A program made the translations under genes and the position numbers. The notes under the pieces were generated by a model that searched no databases, had not been told where the DNA came from, and saw only the letters and a program-made list of their open reading frames with translations. 64,000 nt of DNA from Streptococcus sanguinis (GTDB lineage: Bacteria > Bacillota > Bacilli > Lactobacillales > Streptococcaceae): contig NZ_LS483364.1 in NCBI RefSeq assembly GCF_900475275.1, positions 1,984,001 to 2,048,000 on the forward strand. The letters run 5' to 3'. Of this stretch, positions 49,877-58,875 are shown one piece after another; within the stretch, counting starts at the first letter, position 1, and every line of letters starts with the position of its first letter.

Positions 49877-50929
49877 ATGACCCCAAACCCTACAAATCAA
49901 AAACCAGCTAGAACAATGACCCACGCTTTTGTGACTGGTGCGACCGGTCTTTTAGGAAATAATCTCGTGCGTGCTCTGCTAAAAGAAAACATTCAAGTGA
50001 CCGCTCTCGTTCGCTCCGAGGAAAAAGCGCGCAAACAATTTGCCGACCTGCCTATCCAGATTGTCAAGGGGGATATTTTAGAGCCCGAAAGCTATCGTGA
50101 CTATCTAGCAGGCTGCGACAGCCTCTTTCATACCGCTGCTTTTTTCCGCGATAATTATAAAGGCGGCAAGCACTGGCAGGAGCTCTACGACACTAATATT
50201 ATAGGCACAAATAACCTCCTAGAAGCTGCTTACGAGGCTGGTATCCGCCAATTTGTCCATACTTCCTCCTGTGTCGTACTGGAAGGTGAGGCCAATCAGC
50301 TAATCGATGAAAGCATGTCTCGCTCAAAAGATACTCCTTTTGATTACTATCGCAGCAAGATTTTGAGTGAAGAGGCCGTTCGTGATTTCTTGGACAAGCA
50401 TTCAGATGTTTTCGGTTGCTTTATCTTGCCGAGTGTAATGTTGGGTCCTAGAGACCTTGGTCCGACCTCCAGTGGGCAGCTGATTATCAATTTTGTAGAG
50501 CAAAAACTTCCAGGTATCTTAAAGGCTAGCTATAATATGGTGGATGCTAGAGATGTAGCAGATATTCATCTCCGCGCCATGAAATACGGACGCTCAAAGG
50601 AGCGCTATCTGGCAGTTGGACGGCAAGTGACCATGACAGAATTGTACCAAATACTGGAAAAAATCACTGGCGTTCCCGCCCCCAAGCGCAAGATCTCCCC
50701 TCTTTTCGTCAAAATCTATGCCCAAGCAAGTGAGCTCTACCACCGGCTCACCAAAAAACCAATTTTGGTTACCAATGAGCTCGCTCATCTCATGGCCGAA
50801 GAATATCTCAAAAGTAATTTTAGCTTTGCCAAAACCGAGAGCGAGCTAGGCGGACAGCATCGCCCTCTCGAAGAAAGCTTAGCTGACGTGGTAGATTGGT
50901 ACCGCAAGCACGGCTATTTCGCCAAATAA
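49877..50929 (+). CDS. NAD(P)-dependent epimerase/dehydratase-family (extended SDR) protein
   Basis: A 350-residue extended short-chain dehydrogenase. The nucleotide-binding motif is AFVTGATGLLGNNLVRALL; the active-site region has HTSSCVVLEG and Tyr-x-x-x-Lys-like YYRSKILSE. It resembles dihydroflavonol-4-reductase-like enzymes; the substrate is unknown. Start taken at 49877, eight bases behind AAAGGAGG. The divergent marR and the palindrome suggest induction by a ligand, perhaps a reactive carbonyl or phenolic compound. Confidence 0.85.
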   Translation: MTPNPTNQKPARTMTHAFVTGATGLLGNNLVRALLKENIQVTALVRSEEKARKQFADLPIQIVKGDILEPESYRDYLAGCDSLFHTAAFFRDNYKGGKHWQELYDTNIIGTNNLLEAAYEAGIRQFVHTSSCVVLEGEANQLIDESMSRSKDTPFDYYRSKILSEEAVRDFLDKHSDVFGCFILPSVMLGPRDLGPTSSGQLIINFVEQKLPGILKASYNMVDARDVADIHLRAMKYGRSKERYLAVGRQVTMTELYQILEKITGVPAPKRKISPLFVKIYAQASELYHRLTKKPILVTNELAHLMAEEYLKSNFSFAKTESELGGQHRPLEESLADVVDWYRKHGYFAK

Positions 50930-50938
50930 GCAGCCCTC

Positions 50939-50978
50939 AAAATCAAGTGACCAAATGTTCATCGCTTGATTTTTCTTT
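50939..50978 (+). terminator. Terminator of the SDR gene
   Basis: Stem AAATCAAG with CTTGATTT, a 17-base loop with weak inner pairs, then a T-rich run. Confidence 0.75.
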
Positions 50979-51029
50979 TTGTCAAGCCGCTTTGGCTGAA
51001 AAACCGTCTCTGAAATTCACCGTCCCGAC

Positions 51030-51276
51030 TTGCTTCCTAAGCTCATTCTATGGTATAATTACAATAATAATTAAACATCAGGTCAATTTCATTACTCTTA
51101 CTTTTCCATAAGATACAAGGCTAAAACAGCATTTTAGCCTCTTCATTTGAGTAAGCCCTATCAGAAGTCACAGCAATCGCTCACTTTCCATTTATCATTT
51201 TTAATTTATCATGTGAAGAAATGCGCTAACGCCTGCCTTCTTTTATTTTTTAGACCTTATCACAGAAAGGAATCTT
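51030..51276 (+). promoter_or_regulatory. Promoter and hairpin-rich leader of rpoY-rnjA
   Basis: -35 TTGCTT (51030-51035), 18 bp, TGG-extended -10 TATAAT (51054-51059). The transcript would have a leader of about 210 bases with two hairpins: AGGCTAAAA with TTTTAGCCT (about 51117-51139) and a GAAG..GCG/CGC..CTTC stem followed by a T-rich tract (about 51213-51255) that looks like an imperfect terminator 20 bases before rpoY. The gap holds no other gene that I can support. Confidence 0.65.
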
Positions 51277-51507
51277 ATGATTTACAAAGTTTTTTATCAG
51301 GAAACAAAAGAGCGCAGCCCGCGCCGTGAAAAGACACGTGCCCTTTATTTAGAGATTGAAGCAGCTAATGAATTGGAAGGCCGTATTCAGGCTCGTAAGC
51401 TCATCGAAGAAAATACCCCTTACAATATTGAATTTATCGAGCTCTTGTCTGACAAACACCTCGAATACGAAAAAGAGTCAGGCACTTTTGAATTGACGGA
51501 GTTCTAA
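51277..51507 (+). CDS. rpoY: RNA polymerase subunit epsilon
   Basis: A 76-residue protein matching RpoY (DUF1447), a small subunit that binds firmicute RNA polymerase: [20 protein letters not shown] at the start, then [20 protein letters not shown]. It lies 3 bases before rnjA, an arrangement conserved in Bacilli. RBS AAAGGAA. Confidence 0.95.
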   Translation: MIYKVFYQETKERSPRREKTRALYLEIEAANELEGRIQARKLIEENTPYNIEFIELLSDKHLEYEKESGTFELTEF

Positions 51508-51510
51508 CCC

Positions 51511-53193
51511 ATGGCATATACCTTAAAACCCAAAGAAGTTGGCGTTTTTGCGATTGGTGGGTTAGGCGAAATCGGTAAAAACACCTACGGGATTGAATAC
51601 CAAAATGAAATCATCATCGTGGATGCCGGCATCAAGTTCCCAGAAGACGACCTGCTAGGAATTGACTATGTCATTCCTGACTACTCTTATATCGTGGAAA
51701 ATATTGACCGCGTAAAAGCTGTCCTCATCACCCACGGGCACGAGGACCATATCGGCGGTATCCCTTTCCTGCTCAAGCAAGCCAATGTTCCTATCTATGC
51801 GGGTCCTCTAGCTCTGGCCCTCATTCGCGGCAAGCTAGAAGAGCATGGACTGTTGCGCGATGCTAAGCTTTATGAAATCAATCAAAACACAGAACTGCAG
51901 TTCAAGCATCTGAAAGCTACTTTCTTCCGGACAACCCACTCTATTCCAGAACCCTTGGGAATTGTCATTCATACGCCGCAGGGTAAGATTGTCTGTACCG
52001 GTGACTTCAAGTTTGACTTTACTCCAGTCGGTGAGCCGGCAGACTTGCACCGTATGGCTGCTCTGGGTGAGGAAGGCGTTCTCTGTCTCCTATCTGATTC
52101 GACCAATGCTGAAGTTCCGACCTTTACCAATTCCGAAAAAGTGGTCGGACAGTCTATCATGAAGATTATCGAAGGCATCCACGGACGGATTATTTTCGCC
52201 TCCTTTGCTTCAAACATCTTCCGACTCCAGCAGGCAGCAGATGCTGCTGTCAAGACCGGTCGTAAGATTGCGGTCTTTGGCAGATCCATGGAAAAGGCTA
52301 TTGTCAACGGGATTGAGCTGGGCTATATCAAGGTTCCTAAAGATACCTTCATCGAGCCAAATGAACTCAAGGACTATCCAGCTGGCGAAGTGCTGATTAT
52401 GTGTACCGGAAGTCAGGGTGAGCCGATGGCAGCCCTGTCTCGGATTGCCAATGGTACTCACCGTCAGGTTCAGCTGCAACCTGGAGATACAGTCATCTTC
52501 TCATCCAGTCCTATCCCTGGAAATACGACCAGCGTTAACAAGTTGATTAACATCATTTCCGAGGCTGGTGTAGAAGTGATTCACGGTAAGATTAACAACA
52601 TCCACACCTCTGGACACGGTGGCCAGCAAGAGCAGAAACTCATGCTTCGCTTGATCAAGCCTAAATATTTCATGCCAGTCCATGGTGAATACCGTATGCA
52701 GAAAGTCCATGCAGGTCTAGCCGTTGATACTGGAGTACCAAAAGACAATATCTTCATCATGAGCAATGGTGATGTGCTGGCTCTGACAGCTGACTCAGCT
52801 CGTATTGCCGGCAGCTTCAACGCTCAGGATATTTATGTTGATGGGAACCGCATTGGTGAAATCGGAGCTGCAGTCCTGCGCGACCGTAAAGACCTGTCAG
52901 AGGACGGTGTGGTTCTGGCTGTTGCGACGGTTGACTTTGAGTCCAAGATGATTTTAGCCGGTCCAGATATTCTCAGCCGCGGCTTTATCTACATGCGCGA
53001 ATCAGGTGACCTCATTCGCCAAAGCCAGCGCATCCTCTTCAATGCTATTCGCATTGCACTCAAGAATAAAGATGCCAGCGTTCAATCTGTCAGCGGCGCT
53101 ATCGTCAACGCCTTGCGTCCTTTCCTCTACGAAAGTACCGAGCGTGAACCTATTATTATTCCGATGGTGCTTACACCAGACGAAGACAACTAA
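51511..53193 (+). CDS. rnjA: Ribonuclease J1
   Basis: A 560-residue metallo-beta-lactamase/beta-CASP RNase. The metal motif is [11 protein letters not shown] (His75, His77, Asp79, His80); further motifs are [21 protein letters not shown] and PVHGEYRM. It has both endonuclease and 5'-3' exonuclease activity in mRNA turnover and rRNA processing. Cotranscribed with rpoY; the frame ends just before a strong terminator. Confidence 0.96.
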   Translation: MAYTLKPKEVGVFAIGGLGEIGKNTYGIEYQNEIIIVDAGIKFPEDDLLGIDYVIPDYSYIVENIDRVKAVLITHGHEDHIGGIPFLLKQANVPIYAGPLALALIRGKLEEHGLLRDAKLYEINQNTELQFKHLKATFFRTTHSIPEPLGIVIHTPQGKIVCTGDFKFDFTPVGEPADLHRMAALGEEGVLCLLSDSTNAEVPTFTNSEKVVGQSIMKIIEGIHGRIIFASFASNIFRLQQAADAAVKTGRKIAVFGRSMEKAIVNGIELGYIKVPKDTFIEPNELKDYPAGEVLIMCTGSQGEPMAALSRIANGTHRQVQLQPGDTVIFSSSPIPGNTTSVNKLINIISEAGVEVIHGKINNIHTSGHGGQQEQKLMLRLIKPKYFMPVHGEYRMQKVHAGLAVDTGVPKDNIFIMSNGDVLALTADSARIAGSFNAQDIYVDGNRIGEIGAAVLRDRKDLSEDGVVLAVATVDFESKMILAGPDILSRGFIYMRESGDLIRQSQRILFNAIRIALKNKDASVQSVSGAIVNALRPFLYESTEREPIIIPMVLTPDEDN

Positions 53194-53195
53194 AA

Positions 53196-53229
53196 AATAA
53201 GCTTTGCTAGATTTAGCAAGGCTTATTTT
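53196..53229. terminator. Bidirectional terminator overlapping the AlkC stop
   Basis: A long stem AATAAGC-TTTGCTA with TAGCAAGGCTTATT. It covers the stop codon of the convergent alkC-like gene and serves rnjA as well. Confidence 0.85.
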
Positions 53230-53968
53230 CTGCTTTATTTTTTGTTCGAGAAGCATGCTTGATAATCCAAGCGCAGCTCGGACTCAGTTCTTCCTTTTGC
53301 CAAGCTTGAATGATACACTCAAACTTTTCAGGAGCTTCTTTATATAAATCATTCAGATTATTAGCGACACTTTTTTGGATTGATTTATCCCTATCATCCT
53401 TTAGATTCCTTAAAATAGCGGTAAATTCATCAAAATAATCTAAAACCACAGTCTGCTTCTTAGCCCAGGGCAATCGGATACGCATACACTCGCTGGCTAA
53501 CCTGCGGACTCGCATATTCTCATCTCGGCTCCACTCTAGCAGTAAATCCATCGTAGCTTTAGGATAATTAGCCAGTAAGGGGCGCATGGAAAATTCTCCA
53601 GTAAATCGCTTGGTTAATTCCTTACTGAAGGCTGCACTCAGCTCGAATTCCTGACTTCCGTAAAGTTCTACGTATTTGCCAATCGGCCACAACCAATACC
53701 CCTCTGAGAACATCCCCAGGCCGCCCTCTAACTCCGGACCAAGTATCTGCTCAAAAACCTTCAGAGAATCAGCATAAGAAAGCGGCAAGCATTCTTTGAT
53801 ACTCTTTGCCAGCAACTCTTGACGCTGAGTAAATTCCAAAGCCTCTAAGTCGCTTTCAACTAGAGACATAAAATGCTGAGCATCAAATTTATCTGTGACT
53901 TCTTGCAAGCGACTACTCAAATCCCCCGCATAAATCAAATCATAATAATCTTTAACCTTTTTCGCCAT
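53213..53968 (-). CDS. AlkC/AlkD-superfamily DNA alkylation repair protein
   Basis: A 251-residue all-helical HEAT-repeat-like protein. MSLVESDLEALEFTQRQELL, then ILGPELEGGLGMFSEGYWLW and EFSMRPLLANYPKATMDLLL match the AlkC branch of the alkylpurine DNA glycosylases (NRDEN-like repeats: SRDENMRVRRLASECMRIRL). Such enzymes excise N3- and N7-alkylpurines without base flipping. It overlaps the tetR start region by 17 bases as the last gene of the VOC-tetR-alkC unit. No outer damage-sensing domain is present. Confidence 0.8.
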   Translation of the reverse strand: MAKKVKDYYDLIYAGDLSSRLQEVTDKFDAQHFMSLVESDLEALEFTQRQELLAKSIKECLPLSYADSLKVFEQILGPELEGGLGMFSEGYWLWPIGKYVELYGSQEFELSAAFSKELTKRFTGEFSMRPLLANYPKATMDLLLEWSRDENMRVRRLASECMRIRLPWAKKQTVVLDYFDEFTAILRNLKDDRDKSIQKSVANNLNDLYKEAPEKFECIIQAWQKEELSPSCAWIIKHASRTKNKAENKPC

Positions 53969-54539
53969 GATTTTTAAATCCCCTTAACAGACTTCTCACT
54001 GCTTCTCTGACTTCTGCTTCTCCCTCTTTCTCAGCTAGAAAAAGAGACAACTCATTCAAGGCGCCTGAAATCATATGAGCTGCCATATCCAAATCAATAG
54101 AGATAAGTCTTCCTTCTTTAGATAAAATGTCTAATTGCTTACTCGAATGAAAGAAAGAATTAGCCTCGTCCTGACGACGCCACTCTTTCCACTCAATGAC
54201 ATTGGGACCATCAAGCAGGAGAATACGTTTATTTTTAGTCAAGGTCGCAAAACGAACAAAAGCAACACAGCCTTCCACCAACTGCTCCCAAGAATCGTGT
54301 GCTTCCAGGGCGTTTTTTTCTACATAAGATCCCAGTTCGGATTGAATTTGTGCTAGTACGGCGGTAAATAAAGTTTTCTTATTCCCGAAATGGTGATAAA
54401 GTGCGCCTCTTGTCATTCCCAACTCATCTACAATTTCTTCCAAGGAAGTTTCTGCATAACCCTTTAAAGAAAAATGTTTCCGGGCGATAGCTAATATTTT
54501 CTTGCTTGTCTCTAGAGAAGCCTGCTGTTTTTTATTCAT
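53952..54539 (-). CDS. TetR-family transcriptional regulator of the VOC-alkC unit
   Basis: A 195-residue regulator with ILAIARKHFSLKGYAETSLE, then EIVDELGMTRGALYHHFGNK as helix-turn-helix. The start at 54539 (GGAG upstream) overlaps the VOC gene by 8 bases; an earlier in-frame Met is less likely. An ATACAT-type palindrome (54981-55001) in the promoter of the unit is its candidate operator, so the unit is probably self-repressed until a ligand binds. Confidence 0.87.
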   Translation of the reverse strand: MNKKQQASLETSKKILAIARKHFSLKGYAETSLEEIVDELGMTRGALYHHFGNKKTLFTAVLAQIQSELGSYVEKNALEAHDSWEQLVEGCVAFVRFATLTKNKRILLLDGPNVIEWKEWRRQDEANSFFHSSKQLDILSKEGRLISIDLDMAAHMISGALNELSLFLAEKEGEAEVREAVRSLLRGFKNHGEKG

Positions 54540-54951
54540 CTTCACTCTCCAAATAATTTGCCGCAAACTCAGCGCTAGGTGGAATTACTTGAATCACATC
54601 AACCAAAACAGAACCCGGCGCTTTCACAATGAAATGGCGCTGACCAAAATCTTCACTCTTAATGGGAAGAAGGAACTCCTTTTCTCCTTGCTGACGCAAT
54701 TCTTCATAAAGACAATCCACATTGTCAACTTCGATATTGATGATTAGACCACTCGTCTCAGACTGGTAGGCTTGTGGCACTGTCCCATGCTTACTATCAA
54801 TAAAAGCAAGCTCAAAATCACTCTCGATATTCTTTAAACTAATATACCAATCTGAACGGAAGGTTTCCTGAAATTGGAAATGCTCAATGAAAAATTGTGC
54901 CGCTTGATGGACATCTTCGCTCATTAAAACGGGGTATAAACTGGTAATCAT
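54532..54951 (-). CDS. VOC (glyoxalase/bleomycin-resistance fold) protein
   Basis: A 139-residue protein with two beta-alpha-beta modules of the vicinal oxygen chelate fold: SLYPVLMSEDVHQAAQFFIE at the start and GQRHFIVKAPGSVLVDVIQV at the end. Members either bind small toxic molecules or act on them as metal enzymes. It is the first gene of the VOC-tetR-alkC unit, which points to defence against an alkylating or electrophilic compound. Confidence 0.83.
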   Translation of the reverse strand: MITSLYPVLMSEDVHQAAQFFIEHFQFQETFRSDWYISLKNIESDFELAFIDSKHGTVPQAYQSETSGLIINIEVDNVDCLYEELRQQGEKEFLLPIKSEDFGQRHFIVKAPGSVLVDVIQVIPPSAEFAANYLESEDE

Positions 54952-54980
54952 TTGTTCTCCTTTTCTTAAACTTTATTTTA

Positions 54981-55001
54981 ACATACATACTGAATGTATG
55001 C
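54981..55001 (-). promoter_or_regulatory. TetR-type operator of the VOC-tetR-alkC unit
   Basis: CATACAT-ACTGA-ATGTATG (54982-55000), a perfect 7+5+7 inverted repeat about 30 bases before the VOC start codon, in an A/T-rich promoter stretch. Shape and spacing fit TetR/AcrR operators. Confidence 0.8.
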
Positions 55002-55013
55002 AAATAAATATTT

Positions 55014-55039
55014 AAAAAACAGAAGCCAAATTGGCTTCC
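55014..55039 (-). terminator. Terminator of the GNAT gene at 55042
   Basis: Stem GAAGCCAA with TTGGCTTC (55022-55029, 55031-55038), followed on the minus strand by GTTTTTT. Confidence 0.85.
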
Positions 55040-55041
55040 GT

Positions 55042-55461
55042 CTATTTGAGAATGGCTTCATTTAATCGCTTGATAAAATGATATTTGGTAATGCCCTTTT
55101 GCGGGACATCTGATAGACTGGCGTAGATTTCATAGCCTTGCTTGATGTAAAAATCCTTGGCCTGATAAGATTTAGTGGACAAGGTTATACTAGTAGCTCC
55201 AACTTCTGCAGCCTTTTCTTCTAATTCTGCCAGCAGACTGGCTCCCAAACCTTTTTTCTGATGTTCTTTATCCACCACCAAAGCCTTGATATGAATGTTT
55301 GCCAACACCTGTTGGGCATGGAGCAAGGCAATTAACTGGCCATCTTCCTCCCGCCTTAGATAATAATCTTGAGGTTCAAGTTTTTCAAGCATACCTGAAC
55401 CAAAACAAGCCTCATATTGCTCATCAAAAACCCGCTTTATAAAATCATGAAATTTTTCCAT
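55042..55461 (-). CDS. GNAT-family N-acetyltransferase
   Basis: A 139-residue protein with ALVVDKEHQKKGLGASLLAE (acetyl-CoA loop, about residues 60-79) and KSYQAKDFYIKQGYEIYASL. Substrate unknown. It lies downstream of glnA but a terminator (55475-55506) separates them. Confidence 0.85.
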   Translation of the reverse strand: MEKFHDFIKRVFDEQYEACFGSGMLEKLEPQDYYLRREEDGQLIALLHAQQVLANIHIKALVVDKEHQKKGLGASLLAELEEKAAEVGATSITLSTKSYQAKDFYIKQGYEIYASLSDVPQKGITKYHFIKRLNEAILK

Positions 55462-55474
55462 CTTTCTCCTCCAC

Positions 55475-55506
55475 GAAAAAGCAGGGGATATGCCAATCCT
55501 CCTGCT
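55475..55506 (-). terminator. Terminator of glnRA
   Basis: On the minus strand AGCAGG-A-GGAT pairs with ATCC-C-CTGCT, then TTTTTCG. Confidence 0.85.
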
Positions 55507-55512
55507 CTAAGT

Positions 55513-56859
55513 TTAGTATAAATCTAGATAATTATCTACTTCCCATTGGGAGACAAAGGTTGCATAGCTAGCCCACTCGATGCGCTTGGCTTCTAAAAAG
55601 CTCGTATAGATATGCTCGCCAAGTGCTGCTTTAACGACTTCATCCTCTGTTAAGGCCTTCAAGGCATTGTGAAGAGTTGATGGCAGGTCTGTAATTCCTG
55701 CTTCCTTACGCTCCTCAGGAGTCATGATGTAGATATTCTCTTCGATTGGGGCTGGAGCTTCGATTTTATTTTCAACACCGTGCAGTCCAACTTCCAAGAG
55801 AACAGCCATAGCAATATATGGATTGGCCATCGGGTCAACGGAGCGCAACTCCAAGCGAGTACCCATACCACGAGAAGCTGGCACACGCACCAATGGCGAG
55901 CGATTGCGTCCTGCCCAAGCGATATAAACTGGCGCTTCATAGCCAGGAACCAGACGTTTGTATGAGTTAACCGTTGGATTCATGATAGCTGTATAGTTAT
56001 AAGCATGGTTAATCAAACCACCCAAGAAATGGTAGGCTGTTTCTGACAGCTGCATACCTTTTGGATCTTCTGGATCGAAGAAGGCATTATTGCCATCTTG
56101 ATCAAAGAGGGACATGTTACAGTGCATACCAGATCCCGCAATGCCAAACTTCGGCTTAGCCATAAAGGTCGCATAAAGGCCGTGCTTACGAGCAATAGTT
56201 TTCACAACCAGCTTAAAAATCTGAATTTTATCACAAGCACGAAGCACTTCGTCATACTTAAAGTCAATCTCGTGCTGGCCGACTGCGACCTCATGGTGGC
56301 TAGCTTCTACTTCAAAGCCCATCTTGGTCAGGACATTGACGATTTCCCGACGGGTATTGTCTGCCAAGTCTGTCGGCGCCAAGTCAAAATAGCCACCCTT
56401 GTCATTGACTTCCAGCGTCGGATCACCATTTTCATCCAGCTTAAAGAGGAAGAACTCTGGCTCTGGTCCGAGATTAAAGGACTTGAATCCTAGCTCTTCC
56501 ATATGCTTGAGGGCGCGCTTGAGGTTGCTGCGAGGATCCCCTAGAAACGGTACATGATCTGTCGTATAAACATCGCAAATCAAACCCGCTACACTGCCGT
56601 TTTCATCTCCCCAGGGAAAGACTGTCCAAGTATCCAAATCAGGATAAAGATACATATCTGATTCATTGATACGGACAAAACCTTCGATGGAAGAACCATC
56701 AAACATGGCTTTATTGGATAAGACCTTGTCAAGCTGTTCATCCGTGGCAGGAATTTCCACATTCTTCATAGTCCCTAAAATATCAGAGAACATAAGACGA
56801 ATAAAGGTAACATTTTTCTCTTTTACTTCGCGACGGATATCAGCTGCTGTAATAGACAT
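55513..56859 (-). CDS. glnA: Glutamine synthetase, type I
   Basis: A 448-residue GSI-alpha enzyme that makes glutamine from glutamate, ammonia and ATP. Seen are [50 protein letters not shown] and [17 protein letters not shown]. No adenylylation-loop tyrosine segment is present, consistent with feedback and GlnR control in Bacilli. It is cotranscribed with glnR (31-base gap). With gdhA at the other end of the window it covers ammonia assimilation. Confidence 0.97.
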   Translation of the reverse strand: MSITAADIRREVKEKNVTFIRLMFSDILGTMKNVEIPATDEQLDKVLSNKAMFDGSSIEGFVRINESDMYLYPDLDTWTVFPWGDENGSVAGLICDVYTTDHVPFLGDPRSNLKRALKHMEELGFKSFNLGPEPEFFLFKLDENGDPTLEVNDKGGYFDLAPTDLADNTRREIVNVLTKMGFEVEASHHEVAVGQHEIDFKYDEVLRACDKIQIFKLVVKTIARKHGLYATFMAKPKFGIAGSGMHCNMSLFDQDGNNAFFDPEDPKGMQLSETAYHFLGGLINHAYNYTAIMNPTVNSYKRLVPGYEAPVYIAWAGRNRSPLVRVPASRGMGTRLELRSVDPMANPYIAMAVLLEVGLHGVENKIEAPAPIEENIYIMTPEERKEAGITDLPSTLHNALKALTEDEVVKAALGEHIYTSFLEAKRIEWASYATFVSQWEVDNYLDLY

Positions 56860-56890
56860 TAAATTTCTCCTTGTAATTCAAACAAAATAG

Positions 56891-57256
56891 CTATGGTCGA
56901 CGCATCTGACCAAAGGTTGGCAGAGAAGAAGCAAAACGGCCTTGCTGCAAGATGTCATGATGCAAAGCACGGCGGACATCTTTTTCACTAATGGTCTTGT
57001 GGGACTTGGCTTCACGCTCAGCATATTTCCTCTTAATTGCAGCGATATTATAACCTTCCGAAATATAATCCTTAATTTCTAAAAGACGGTCCATATCATT
57101 CAAAGAATACATCCGACGATTGCCCTCATTTCGAGCAGGGGTAATCAGATTCTGGTCTTCATAATAACGGATCTGACGAGCAGATAGGTCCGTCAGTTTC
57201 ATAACACTGCCGATGGGAAAGACTGCCATGTTTCGGCGAAACTCTTTTTCCTTCAT
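56891..57256 (-). CDS. glnR: Nitrogen regulator GlnR (MerR family)
   Basis: A 121-residue MerR-type repressor of glutamine and glutamate genes. FPIGSVMKLTDLSARQIRYY is the winged helix, then RNEGNRRMYSLNDMDRLLEI; the C-terminal tail ends GRFASSLPTFGQMRRP. Feedback-inhibited GlnA activates GlnR through that tail. It is the first gene of glnRA, with a GlnR-box-like site in the promoter. Confidence 0.96.
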   Translation of the reverse strand: MKEKEFRRNMAVFPIGSVMKLTDLSARQIRYYEDQNLITPARNEGNRRMYSLNDMDRLLEIKDYISEGYNIAAIKRKYAEREAKSHKTISEKDVRRALHHDILQQGRFASSLPTFGQMRRP

Positions 57257-57277
57257 TCAAATTCCTCTCTACGCACT

Positions 57278-57318
57278 ATTATAGGACGAAATAAATCTTA
57301 TGTCAAGAAATAATGTCA
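57278..57318 (-). promoter_or_regulatory. glnR promoter with GlnR-box-like site
   Basis: Minus-strand -35 TTGACA (57301-57306), 17 bp, -10 TATAAT (57278-57283). Overlapping the -35, TGACATTATTTCTTGACAT (57300-57318) fits the GlnR pattern TGTnA-N7-TnACA with one mismatch in the left arm. Confidence 0.8.
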
Positions 57319-57336
57319 GATTTTCTTACACGGATT

Positions 57337-57861
57337 TTATTTTTTCTTTTCAAAGATGGTTCGCAGCCGATCTATATCAGAATTTACCAGAATTGCAACA
57401 AAGACTCCCATAAAGGTTTCAAAGATTCTGGCAAAGACATACAAGATGGTATCTTCCGGCCGAATAGACAGGGTAATAATCAGCATAGCAGATACTCCGC
57501 CAATGACTCCCGCCTTGTTGTTCATAGCGACATTGGTCATGATTGTCAGCATAGTACAGACTGGTACCAAAAGGAGGGTGACCCAATACTGCTCCTTAAA
57601 GACACTATTGGCAATGAAAAATAGCAGAGCGTAAAAACCACCGATGCTGTTTCCTAAGATTCGCGATGTCCCGAAGTGGACACTCTTATCAAAATCCTCA
57701 CGAAGACTAAAGACTGCCGTCAAAGCACCGATTTGCAGCCCTTTCCAACCAAAAAGGCCAAAGAGCAGTAGAATGATGAAAACAGCCAGACCGGTTTTAA
57801 AGGTACGCATGCCCAGACGAAATTTCGATTTATCAAACTTGTACTTATTGAAATAACTCAT
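57337..57861 (-). CDS. FUSC/DUF939-type membrane protein
   Basis: A 174-residue protein with four to five membrane helices (FKTGLAVFIILLLFGLFGWK, then GLQIGALTAVFSLREDFDKS and TSRILGNSIGGFYALLFFIA). It corresponds to the N-terminal half of aromatic-acid exporter-like (ArAE/FUSC) proteins; the cytoplasmic C-terminal domain of larger members is absent. Transport role unproven. It lies upstream of glnR, in the same direction. Confidence 0.82.
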   Translation of the reverse strand: MSYFNKYKFDKSKFRLGMRTFKTGLAVFIILLLFGLFGWKGLQIGALTAVFSLREDFDKSVHFGTSRILGNSIGGFYALLFFIANSVFKEQYWVTLLLVPVCTMLTIMTNVAMNNKAGVIGGVSAMLIITLSIRPEDTILYVFARIFETFMGVFVAILVNSDIDRLRTIFEKKK

Positions 57862-57993
57862 TAGTCTCCTTCCAGGAAATCCTCCCTCTCTTCATTTTAA
57901 CATATTTCGTCTCAAAAAAACTCTTTCTGCTCAGGACTTTTCCCACACAAAGAAAAAGCCCTATCAGCTACCGCATCAAGAGCTATCGACTAT

Positions 57994-58022
57994 TTAAAAG
58001 CTGAGACATTATCTGTCCCAGC
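57994..58022 (-). terminator. Terminator of the LysM-CHAP gene
   Basis: On the minus strand GCTGGGACA pairs with TGTCTCAGC (58014-58022, 58000-58008), then TTTTAAAT. Confidence 0.78.
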
Positions 58023-58038
58023 CGCGTTTTTATTATCT

Positions 58039-58704
58039 TTAGTTTGGATAAATGTAGGTAACGCCACCCATAAATTCATTCGGATTAAAGTAGCCACGAT
58101 AGTTGTTAATTTGCTTTTGGTGATTGTAGTTCGCTTCTAGAACTTGAATTGAGCTATCGCTTTGCACATCTGTCACATAAGCAACATGTCCGTATTCGCC
58201 ACCATCCCAAACTGCAATAGCGCCTGGTACTGGAACATTTCCTGTTGCATAACCCTGAGCACCAGCATTGATTGCCCAAGTATTAGCGTTGCCCCACCAG
58301 TTACTTGCCCAAGGCGCCATTTCTTTCACACCCCATGTACATTGACCAATTGGGTAAGAATTGCCATAGTCAGTTGGTGTATTTAAGACAACATCTTCTG
58401 TATCGGATACCAAAGCAGCATCACTTGTCGCTTCATAAACTGGAGCGCTGTAAGGATTGTATGTCTGAGCCAAAGCAGTGCCATTTACTTGCAACACATC
58501 CCCTGGATTAATTGTATCAAAAATTGATTTTCCATTATTGGCAGCAAGTTCGTAAGGATTCATTCCATTGGCACTAGCAATGGCAAAAAAAGAGTCCCCT
58601 TGCTGGACAACATAAGAATCTGCATGAACAGCTTGAGCGCCGATTGTCGCCAAAAAAGCTGTGGAAGTTAAACCAAGAGTCGCTTTAGCAAATGTTTTTT
58701 TCAT
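58039..58704 (-). CDS. Secreted LysM-CHAP peptidoglycan hydrolase
   Basis: A 221-residue exported protein. Signal peptide MKKTFAKATLGLTSTAFLAT to an AxA site (AVHA, residue 28); one LysM domain (SYVVQQGDSFFAIASANGMN, about 30-75) that binds the wall; a linker; and a C-terminal CHAP domain with the catalytic Cys in PIGQCTWGVKEMAPW and His in YGHVAYVTDVQSD. It should cleave peptide bonds in peptidoglycan during growth or division. Monocistronic, with its own terminator. Confidence 0.92.
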   Translation of the reverse strand: MKKTFAKATLGLTSTAFLATIGAQAVHADSYVVQQGDSFFAIASANGMNPYELAANNGKSIFDTINPGDVLQVNGTALAQTYNPYSAPVYEATSDAALVSDTEDVVLNTPTDYGNSYPIGQCTWGVKEMAPWASNWWGNANTWAINAGAQGYATGNVPVPGAIAVWDGGEYGHVAYVTDVQSDSSIQVLEANYNHQKQINNYRGYFNPNEFMGGVTYIYPN

Positions 58705-58841
58705 AAATGTATTTCTCCGTAAAATTTGATGATAAAAAAATCATACAATATTTACATGTCAGTTTTTTTAGAGTTATGTTTTTGTCATGTTACAAATGAT
58801 TTAGACTTTTGCTACATGAGATTTTGCAGTATTCTTAAAGA

Positions 58842-58866
58842 TAAAAGGCTAGGGATTCCCTAGCCT
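58842..58866 (-). terminator. Terminator of the antigen I/II gene
   Basis: A near-loopless stem AGGCTAGGGA with TTCCCTAGCCT, then TTTTATC on the minus strand. Confidence 0.82.
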
Positions 58867-58875
58867 CATCTATTA

